NCBI RefSeq assembly: GCF_000281045.1
Contig: NW_008246100.1
Coordinates: 418,716 to 444,540 of the forward strand
Direction: 5' to 3'
DNA length: 25,825 nucleotides
DNA from: Saprolegnia diclina VS20
Taxonomy: Eukaryota; Oomycota; Saprolegniomycetes; Saprolegniales; Saprolegniaceae
Part shown: positions 20,306-25,825 of the stretch, one piece after another
How the letters are laid out: each line of letters opens with the position of its first letter
Position numbering within the stretch: the stretch's first letter is position 1
Notes under the pieces: generated by a model
Seen by the model: only the letters and a program-made list of their open reading frames with translations
Told to the model about the DNA's origin: nothing
The model's database searches: none
Translations under genes and position numbers: made by a program

Positions 20306-20688
20306 ACAGGAATGAATGTGATTCCGCGGGAAGGCCAACAGCTCGCTCGGTCGCTCCTCGTCGGTCGTAGCATGCAGGTACTACACGAGGTGAATATACT
20401 TGACTCTCCGTTATACCAAGTAGCCCCTCTCGTGGCCGTCCACGTCGTCGCCTCGTGTTATTCCGGCGCGCGTTTGGCCTTGCAGAATCGTTTGACGACG
20501 GTTCGCGCCATTGCCCACAATCTGAAACCGCCTGATGATGGCATTCTCCAGCCCCATCATTGTGCCCTTCCTCTTTGTTTTTGTATTGGTCTTGAGAAGC
20601 TTACCGAGATAGGGTATGGATTATGCAACCTCGGGTTTCCATCCTTGCGTCGCCGTCGTTTCGATTTCCATTGGTGGTCGAGGGGGCA

Positions 20689-20767
20689 TATAATATCTTA
20701 CTAGTATGCCCTAGGCGGTATTCTTAGTTAATATAATATCTTATGCCCTAGGCGGTGCTCTTAGTTA
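20689..20767. repeat. Tandem duplication, two units of about 36-42 bp
   Basis: Unit 1 (20689-20730) and unit 2 (20732-20767) both read TATAATATCTTA, then TGCCCTAGGCGGT, two variable bases, then TCTTAGTTA. Unit 1 has an extra CTAGTA between the first two blocks. The units abut directly. This is a local duplication with no flanking mobile-element features. Confidence 0.75.
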
Positions 20768-20863
20768 TAAATGATATATCGGCCACGGTTGCGCTAGCAT
20801 CGCCGTTGCGGGCGAGATGAAAAGCCCACTCGACTCTGGTGCGTGGAGGAGCAAGGATCAGGA

Positions 20864-20881
20864 TGTGGCATTTGCCGAATT
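20864..20881 (+). promoter_or_regulatory. Shared 18-nt upstream motif, OST3-like copy
   Basis: ATGTGGCATTTGCCGAAT ends 64 nt before the ATG at 20945. It matches 17 of 18 bases of the element upstream of the CDK7-like gene (15288-15305), in the same orientation relative to its gene. A related palindrome follows at 20909-20926. Confidence 0.55.
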
Positions 20882-20908
20882 TAAAACCGGCCACGTCTTT
20901 TGCCGTAA

Positions 20909-20926
20909 ACGTGGCATATGCCACGT
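20909..20926. promoter_or_regulatory. Perfect 18-bp palindrome ACGTGGCATATGCCACGT
   Basis: Fully self-complementary over 18 bp, with a CATATG E-box at its centre and ACGTGG (G-box-like) arms. It shares GTGGCATATGCC with the two motif copies. It overlaps an upstream in-frame ATG (20918), which is one reason to prefer the start at 20945. Confidence 0.55.
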
Positions 20927-20944
20927 ATTGCCATTTCGCATCAC

Positions 20945-22093
20945 ATGGCCGGCTTCCTTCGACCGCTCATGGTCGCGCTCCTTGCGCTCGCCGTCGCCTG
21001 CATGGCCTTCGGCCAGGAGACGCTGCATGAAGTCGACTTTCTCGAAGACTACTTCTACGTGGAGGACATCGACGTCGGCGTCCAGACTGCGCCCGTGCCG
21101 GAAGGCCTTCCCGCCGGACGCATCGAGCTCGACCACGACCACCTTCAGCCGTACATGGACCTCATCGTGAGCGCAAAGCGAACGCGCCACGTACTCGTCT
21201 TTCTCTCGACCTCGCATGAGGCCCGCGACTCATTCTCGCGCGCGGTCCGGGCGCTCCAGCATCGCGACGAGGTCGACATGTACTTCTTCGCCGTGCCCCT
21301 CGTGGCGTCGGATGATGCGTTCGAGATCACGTTCAAGGACGCCCACAAGCTCTCGTCGATCCCGGACGATGGGCTCCACATTCTCGCTACCTTTGAGCCC
21401 AATGCACGCTACGGCCTCCAGATTGGCCGCGAGAACGCGCGGCTCGTCGACCCGTCCGTGCTGACGCCGAGTACGTGGACCGAGAAGTTATCGGGTATGG
21501 TGCAAGAGATGCTGGCGCCGCCCGTCGTGGTCAAGCCCTCCGACTCCTCACTCTCGTCGCTTTTCGTGTACGGCGCCTTGGCGTACCTCGTCTTTGTCCT
21601 CCTCCCGCGCATGTACGCGAACCGCGCGTCGATCCTTCCGGTCGTCACGAGCCGTTCGACGTGGTTCCTCGTCTGCGCGTTCGTCATGTACCTCTCTCTC
21701 TCGGGTACGCCTCTCCCGTTGTCTCCAACCGAGCGCATCCTGCTGCGTCCTAGGCACCTTCTTCACCATCATCCACGGCTCCCCCCTCTTCTACTTCAAT
21801 TCAAATGGTATATTCTACCGCTGCCGCATCGGATCTTCCTCATCCTCATGGTAGGCTTCTCGCTCATGCACCCGTCGTCGCAGCGGCAGTTTGCGCTCGA
21901 GGGCTGGACGCTCGGTGGCATGCCCCTCGCGGTCTCGCTCGTGCTCGTCGCGGTCTCGGAGGCCATGCCGTTCATCCTCGGGCCCGACAATCGGTTCCAC
22001 GCAGCGACGGTCCTCCTCCTCGCGTTTGCGTTGCTCTGCTTTTTCGAGCACGTGCTCTTTACGACCAAGAACCGCTGGTACCGCCTCTTCTAA
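20945..22093 (+). CDS. OST3/OST6-like oligosaccharyltransferase subunit
   Basis: Three exons, 20945-21704, 21754-21807 and 21855-22093, with introns of 49 and 47 nt; 350 residues. The introns sum to a multiple of three, so the unspliced frame stays open and would read a wrong segment instead of exon 2 (TFFTIIHGSPLFYFNSNG). The ATG at 20945 begins a clear signal peptide (MAGFLRPLMVALLALAVACM); the ATG at 20918 adds nine residues. A lumenal thioredoxin-like domain (about 25-185) is followed by four membrane helices (FVYGALAYLVFVLL, WFLVCAFVMYLSL, PLAVSLVLVAVS, TVLLLAFALLCFF). This topology and the IHGSPL...QRQFALEG region fit OST3/OST6/TUSC3/MagT1, which help N-glycosylate acceptor sites in the ER. 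The lumenal domain has no cysteines, so the CxxC redox site is absent. Confidence 0.8.
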   Translation: MAGFLRPLMVALLALAVACMAFGQETLHEVDFLEDYFYVEDIDVGVQTAPVPEGLPAGRIELDHDHLQPYMDLIVSAKRTRHVLVFLSTSHEARDSFSRAVRALQHRDEVDMYFFAVPLVASDDAFEITFKDAHKLSSIPDDGLHILATFEPNARYGLQIGRENARLVDPSVLTPSTWTEKLSGMVQEMLAPPVVVKPSDSSLSSLFVYGALAYLVFVLLPRMYANRASILPVVTSRSTWFLVCAFVMYLSLSGTPLPLSPTERILLRPRHLLHHHPRLPPLLLQFKWYILPLPHRIFLILMVGFSLMHPSSQRQFALEGWTLGGMPLAVSLVLVAVSEAMPFILGPDNRFHAATVLLLAFALLCFFEHVLFTTKNRWYRLF

Positions 22094-22108
22094 GCCGCGT
22101 TGGAGTAC

Positions 22109-23768
22109 TTAGGTCTCCATGGCCTTTTGCTGCGCTTCGACAATCTTCTCCATAAAGGCGTTGACCGCGTCGAGCTTTTCTTGGCAAATGTTGTGCACTT
22201 GGTCGCAGTACGCGATCGCGTCGGCCGAGCTCGCGAGCGCCGACGACTTTTGGAACACGTCGAGGTGGTCCATCTCGACGTTGAGGTTGAGAAACATAAA
22301 GTCGAGGAACCCGCGCTGCGCGTCGAGCACCGAGTCGAGGAGCTTCTTGAGCGGCGGGTCGTTCTCGGTGTCGGGGACGCCCATCATCGCCGCCGCTTCC
22401 GCGTCTGGCTCGGTCGCCTCGCCTAGCGTGTGCTCGGACGCCTCGCCAAAGCTGCTGCGCGCCACGTCGCCGCCGTCATACGACATGTGGCGCTTGGTCA
22501 AAAAGACCTAATGGCACGGGTACTGAGCTCAACGAGGTTGATGACAATCTGTCCTAATATGGGTCGAACCTGCGTCGGGCGCACAAACACGCCATGCTTG
22601 TCTTCGCAGCGGAAGTAGTACTCGCCCTTGATGCTCCCGTCATTCTTGCCCGACGGCGTGTCGAGTTCGACACCGAGCCAGAGTCCTTGGAACCCAATGA
22701 CGTCCCCTGCCCAATGCACTCGGTTGTACGAAGCTCTCTTGAGTATATATGTAAGGGTACCGATGAAGCGAACCGTGCCAAAGAGCTCCTTCTCTGAGAT
22801 GCAGACGCGGTCGCCGACGTCGACGTCGCGCTCGTCACTCGTGTCATGGCCAATGCTCTCGACTTTGTCTTCAAACTCTGTGTTTTCATCGATCGAGTTG
22901 CTCTATTCTCGGTGAAAATGAGGATAAGGACGCGGACGAAGAGGACGTACGGCCGAGTAGGCCATGGCGGGCATGGCGTCGACGAGCGGGAGCGACTCGA
23001 GGCGCCGCTGGATCTTGGGATCGAGCGCGTTGAAGAGCAAAATCGCGCGCTTCGAGAACTTTTGCGTGAAGCGCTGGTAGAGGATATGCGCATGCGCGCG
23101 CACGGACGACGACGCGTCTTGGAGACCGGCCTTGAGCCCGACCTCGATCTGCGTCACGTCGTTCTTGTCAAGGACCGCGCTCCAGTGCACGAGCACGAGC
23201 GCGAGGAGGCTGACGCAGGCCTCGCGGATGTTCTTGTTGCGGCTCTCGGTCACCATTTCGACAAAGTAGCGCAAGGTCGGGCCTTTGGTCACGACGTTGG
23301 CGACGAGAAAGTCAGCGCACTCGCCGCAGTACGTGCCGCAGACCTTGTTTCCACCACCGCGCACGTCGATAAGCACGGGCAGAAGCTCGCGGGCCAGTGG
23401 CGCCATCGAGTCGCGCGAGACCTACGTGAGGATAGGACGCTTCTTGTTTTTATCTCGAGGTGACGTACGCGGGCGATGATGGCGAGGATCGTGCAGACGG
23501 CTTTGACCATCTGCGAGCGCAGATCTGTAATGACGTCTTTGAGCGGCTTGAGGAGCCGCCACGCTTCGGGCGGCACGGTCATCGTGGCCGTCCCGATCGT
23601 CACGAAGAGGTCCTGGATGTCCTGGAGCGCTGCCTGGCGCTTCTGCCAGTCGTCCGGGTGCTTCTTGATCGTCTCCATGGCCGTGGCGACGCCATTAACA
23701 AACTAGGATGAGGCCAAGATGAGGCCACGCGCAGGGACGATCTCGGCGCCTACGCTCGTCGCGCTCAT
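22109..23768 (-). CDS. TOG/CLASP-like and CAP-Gly microtubule-binding protein
   Basis: Six exons: 23768-23754, 23702-23469, 23421-22951, 22902-22761, 22706-22570 and 22507-22109, with introns of 51, 47, 48, 54 and 62 nt; 465 residues. The first exon is only five codons (MSATS). Residues about 6-235 form helical HEAT-type repeats like a CLASP/TOG domain (HPDDWQKRQAALQDIQDLF, IREACVSLLALVLVHW). Residues about 255-335 are a CAP-Gly domain (GTVRFIGDVIGFQGLWLGVELD, then GKNDGSIKG, the tubulin-tail-binding signature, and HGVFVRP). The C-terminal 130 residues are acidic, then helical. TOG domains bind tubulin dimers, and CAP-Gly binds EEY/F tails of tubulin and EB proteins, so this is probably a plus-end or basal-body microtubule regulator. 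Removing the 54-nt intron joins GTVRFIG to DVIGFQ, which proves the splice. Confidence 0.88.
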
Positions 23769-23906
23769 GCTGCGGGAACTGGCGACGAGCAAAACACCTC
23801 GTCCGGATAAATGACATGGTTTCGGGAAAAACGCATATCTTTTGACACGCAATTTTGTGATTTTACACTTTGAGTGTGGAAGCTCGACATCAATAGCCGC
23901 ACCAGG
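23769..23906. other. Short intergenic spacer
   Basis: About 120-140 bp between the chitinase stop and the CLASP-like start, both minus strand. It must hold the chitinase 3' end and the promoter of the microtubule gene. The first part of it (23890-23906) is the end of the out-of-frame second cysteine module. Confidence 0.5.
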
Positions 23907-24003
23907 TCAATGCTGGGTGCGTGAGGCACTGGGCGACAGTCCACCCGCTGTAGCATGCGCGCGTCGGTGGGTAGTAGCAGTTGGTGCATGCGCCGCAGAG
24001 CTG
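23890..24003 (-). pseudogene. Second Cys-rich chitin-binding-type module, out of frame
   Basis: In the frame one base away from the chitinase frame, 37 codons read QLCGACTNCYYPPTRACYSG, then WTVAQCLTHPALTWCGY, then a stop. This aligns closely with the in-frame module (CGTCTNCYYAQ..., ending YTWCG). No GT-AG pair upstream has a length that would join the two frames. Either the chitinase has lost its terminal module by a one-base change, or the assembly has an indel here. Confidence 0.65.
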
Positions 24004-25244
24004 CTAGGGGGCAGAGGGCGTCTTGCCGCACCGCACCACGTGTACGCAGCGTTGGCAACGCACTGCGTTTGCGTCCACCCTGCAAAGCACGATTGCGCGT
24101 AATAGCAGTTGGTGCACGTGCCACAGCCAATCACTGGAGTGTTATTGCTTGGTGCTGGTGTGATGGGTGCAGCTGACGTTGGTGCGGCGGTTGACGATGC
24201 GGGTGAAATCGAGGGAATGGACGACGCATGTGTTGGCGCCACTGAAGGCCTGCCCAAACCGTCCAGTGCTTGGCGCGCTGCCTTGGAGAAGACGTAGCCG
24301 TCGTGGCTGTCCCAGTTGATGCTCCACGTCATGACACCACGGTACGTCGGGTACGTCGTATTGGGCTGAATCGTGTCGCAGCCGACGCCTTGCGCGAGGC
24401 ATGTCAACGCCCGCTTGACAGTCTCTGGCGTCACAAAGCCCCGGCCTGCCGACGACGGGCCCGACGGAACACCGAACGAAACCTGGTCCGGACGCAGACC
24501 GTTGAACTTCCAGCCAGCGCCATAGTTGGTCTGGAACCCCTCGATGAGCATGAGCGAGCCGCCGACGAGGCAGTCGACCGTGCCTTCGTTGAGCGTGCGG
24601 CCGTCAATGTAGACAAAGCCGCCGTTGTTGTAGTACTGGACGTGGATCTGCGTGAGCTCGTTGCGGAGACCGTCAATGATCGGGAGGTACGCGCCCCAGA
24701 TACCGCTAAACGCTACGTAGCCGCCCTGGACGTACGGGTGTTCGGGCGCCATCGAGAGGTAGAACGAGTCGCCGATCTTTTGCTTGAGCTGCTTGACGCC
24801 GTTGATGAGGTTGTTGATGATCGGGAGACCTTGCGAGACGCCGTTCTCCAAGTCAATGTCGATGCCGTCAAAGCCATACTTTTTCAAAATGTCGTAGGTC
24901 GTCGAGACAAAGTTGGCCGTCTCGGTCGCATCGCCCAGCGTCACGGCACCATTTTGGCCGCCGAGCGAGAGCGCAACGATCTTGCCGGACGCTCGCAACA
25001 CCGCAATGTCAGCAATGAAGGTCGCTTCCGAGCCCGCGCCTGGGTCCAGCGTCAAGCCGACGCTGCCGTTGCCGAGTGCGCTTGCAAACGCCACGAGGAT
25101 GACGTCCCAGTCGACCGAGATTTGATGCAGTGGGTACGTGCTGCCGGCGGGGTTGGTAAAGTCGTGCCAGTACCCCACAAGCGGGTGGCGACTCAGACTG
25201 ACGCAGCTCTGGAGCAGAAGCGATATCATCAGAAGGCGGTGCAT
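23907..25244 (-). CDS. Secreted GH18 chitinase with C-terminal Cys-rich module
   Basis: A single exon of 445 residues from ATG 25244. It begins with a signal peptide (MHRLLMISLLLQSCVSLS). The GH18 barrel (about 20-320) shows HPLVGYWHDF (strand 1), ALSLGGQNG (the SxGG motif) and DGIDIDLE, the DxxDxDxE catalytic motif whose Glu is the proton donor; MAPEHPYVQ and GVMTWSINWD match later strands. A Pro/Ser/Thr/Ala linker (about 335-385) leads to a compact module, CGTCTNCYYAQSCFAGW...CVANAAYTWCG, probably a chitin-binding domain. It cleaves beta-1,4-GlcNAc chains outside the cell, for wall remodelling or for attack on fungi or arthropods. In this frame the last 40 residues are unlike the family. 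A second copy of the Cys module lies in another frame at 23890-24003, so the C-terminus is shifted by a small indel or an assembly error. Confidence 0.9.
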   Translation of the reverse strand: MHRLLMISLLLQSCVSLSRHPLVGYWHDFTNPAGSTYPLHQISVDWDVILVAFASALGNGSVGLTLDPGAGSEATFIADIAVLRASGKIVALSLGGQNGAVTLGDATETANFVSTTYDILKKYGFDGIDIDLENGVSQGLPIINNLINGVKQLKQKIGDSFYLSMAPEHPYVQGGYVAFSGIWGAYLPIIDGLRNELTQIHVQYYNNGGFVYIDGRTLNEGTVDCLVGGSLMLIEGFQTNYGAGWKFNGLRPDQVSFGVPSGPSSAGRGFVTPETVKRALTCLAQGVGCDTIQPNTTYPTYRGVMTWSINWDSHDGYVFSKAARQALDGLGRPSVAPTHASSIPSISPASSTAAPTSAAPITPAPSNNTPVIGCGTCTNCYYAQSCFAGWTQTQCVANAAYTWCGAARRPLPPSSSAAHAPTATTHRRAHATAGGLSPSASRTQH

Positions 25245-25656
25245 GCTCTTGTGTTCAAATTGGAGACTGCCCGACAGGCCCTTTTGCCCGAATTGCGACA
25301 GCGCTGCAAATGTCGAAACTATGACTTTCACAAAAGGCGATGCGGGACCGTCTAAACACGCACTGGAATTCCTCTCTTCTGAGTCGATTACAAATTGCCC
25401 AATGTTAAGGGTCCAATAGAAATATGTTGCCAACGCAAGGTTGGTCTGTGCCAGCTTAGCCGACTCCACCAACACTTGGCATTTTGGGTTAACCCAAAGC
25501 GAAGCGCCCGATGTACGCGTTATAGGAGCACGTCTGCAATGCGTGCTCGCACAATCGGTCGACGGCAATCTGCTGGTCGGCTGCTGGGCTGATCGCTTAC
25601 TATGTACACTATTTACGTACGTTTACGGACGCTAATTGAAAAAAAGATCCATCGCT
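25245..25656. promoter_or_regulatory. Divergent promoter, chitinase / secreted protein
   Basis: 412 bp between two start codons facing away from each other, with no credible gene. An open frame continues upstream of the chitinase ATG but has no ATG of its own. A perfect 16-bp palindrome lies at 25493-25508. Both downstream products carry signal peptides, so shared control is possible. Confidence 0.5.
25493..25508. promoter_or_regulatory. Perfect 16-bp palindrome TTTGGGTTAACCCAAA
   Basis: Self-complementary over 16 bp with no spacer, 249 bp upstream of the chitinase ATG and about 150 bp upstream of the divergent gene. It is a candidate binding site for a dimeric regulator; the factor is unknown. 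Confidence 0.45.
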
Positions 25657-25825
25657 ATGCGAGGATTGCACTTACTGCTGGTGCGTCGCCGTTGCCGTCG
25701 GGCGCTAAGAGCGAAGCTGCGTAGGCCGGTCTCTATGTGGCGCTTGTCCAGAGCGAGAATTTGACGGCGGCGGTGCGCTTTCTCTGGCCGCCAACTGGCC
25801 ACCTGGAGCCGTCGTCGACGCTGCT
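25657..25825 (+). CDS. Start of a putative secreted protein, cut by window end
   Basis: The first exon is eight codons (25657-25680, MRGLHLLL). A 44-nt intron (25681-25724, GTGCGT...CTAAG...GTAG) follows, then exon 2 from 25725 to the window edge. The joined N-terminus reads MRGLHLLLAGLYVALVQSEN, a textbook signal peptide with a likely cleavage after VQS, followed by LTAAVRFLWPPTGHLEPSS. Without splicing the frame ends after 35 codons. The mature domain is too short to identify. The tiny first exon is like that of the microtubule gene. It is divergent from the chitinase. Confidence 0.6.

Larger units (their letters stand above)
20124..20944. promoter_or_regulatory. Divergent region, ABC transporter / OST3-like gene
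   Basis: 821 bp between two divergent starts. The frame at 20222-20704 has no upstream ATG and no known domain. The region holds an inverted repeat (20283-20305), a local tandem duplication (20689-20767), the shared motif (20864-20881) and an 18-bp palindrome (20909-20926). An ATTGG (inverted CCAAT) is at 20275-20279. It is less GC-rich than the genes, especially 20680-20780. Confidence 0.5.

Noticed and set aside
20222-20704. 160-codon plus-strand frame upstream of the OST3-like gene
   Set aside because: It starts at TTG, has no recognisable domain, and lies in a less GC-rich region with repeats.
20681-20770. Terminal repeat of a mobile element
   Set aside because: The repeat is a simple local tandem duplication, with no coding remains, target-site duplication or terminal inverted repeats around it.
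23907-24040. A short intron joining the two chitinase Cys modules
   Set aside because: Every GT-AG pair tested by eye (28, 33, 36, 42 nt and the +3 versions) gives the wrong frame, and 28 nt is shorter than any other intron here.
25245-25568. N-terminal extension of the chitinase frame
   Set aside because: There is no ATG upstream of 25244, and extension would bury a clear signal peptide.

Overview
This is a nuclear genome segment from a eukaryote, most likely an oomycete, and within the oomycetes more like the Saprolegniales (Aphanomyces, Achlya, Thraustotheca, Saprolegnia) than Phytophthora. The clues are very tight gene packing, GC-rich coding sequence, introns of only about 39-62 nt, an SF-assemblin gene (flagellar root fibre, fitting zoospores), a PDR-type ABCG transporter, a secreted GH18 chitinase, and multidomain signalling fusions of a stramenopile type. 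The taxonomic placement is inference. No rRNA, tRNA, CRISPR or recognisable mobile element was seen.

Layout, left to right. A relic of a KCTD/T1 (BTB) domain (about 185-344, minus) lies beyond the 3' end of a four-exon minus-strand gene (547-2692) encoding an FG-rich protein with two T1 domains. A plus-strand SGNH/GDSL esterase (3044-3747) converges on the first of two divergent patatin-like lipase paralogues (3858-4867 minus, 5440-6478 plus). Their shared 572-bp promoter carries five CCAAT boxes. A small zinc-ribbon protein (6530-6872, minus) follows.

The centre is an 11-exon minus-strand gene (7277-12223) encoding about 1,490 residues with PH, VPS9, PDZ-like, ankyrin, REM and RasGEF domains in one chain. 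Across an 851-bp gap lies SF-assemblin (13075-14067, plus), which converges on a CDK7-like kinase (14118-15221, minus). An intronless ABCG/PDR transporter (16089-20123, minus) comes next, then an OST3/OST6-like subunit (20945-22093, plus) whose lumenal domain has no cysteines. That gene ends 15 bp from a TOG plus CAP-Gly microtubule-tip protein (22109-23768, minus). A GH18 chitinase (23907-25244, minus) and the first exons of a secreted protein (25657 to the window end, plus) share a 412-bp promoter.

All exon structures were assembled by hand from splice sites, reading phase and domain continuity. Of 30 introns, 19 start GTAC and 26 end TAG. Four or five are multiples of three without a stop, so ORF-based callers will translate them. 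The genes form no single pathway, but cytoskeleton and flagellum (SF-assemblin, TOG/CAP-Gly), small-GTPase signalling (PH-VPS9-RasGEF) and secretion or the cell surface (OST3/6, chitinase, ABCG, lipases) are well represented.

The most unusual items are the combined VPS9/RasGEF protein, the FG-repeat double-T1 protein, the TOG/CAP-Gly fusion, and an 18-nt promoter motif shared at nearly the same distance from the start codons of the CDK7-like and OST3/6-like genes.
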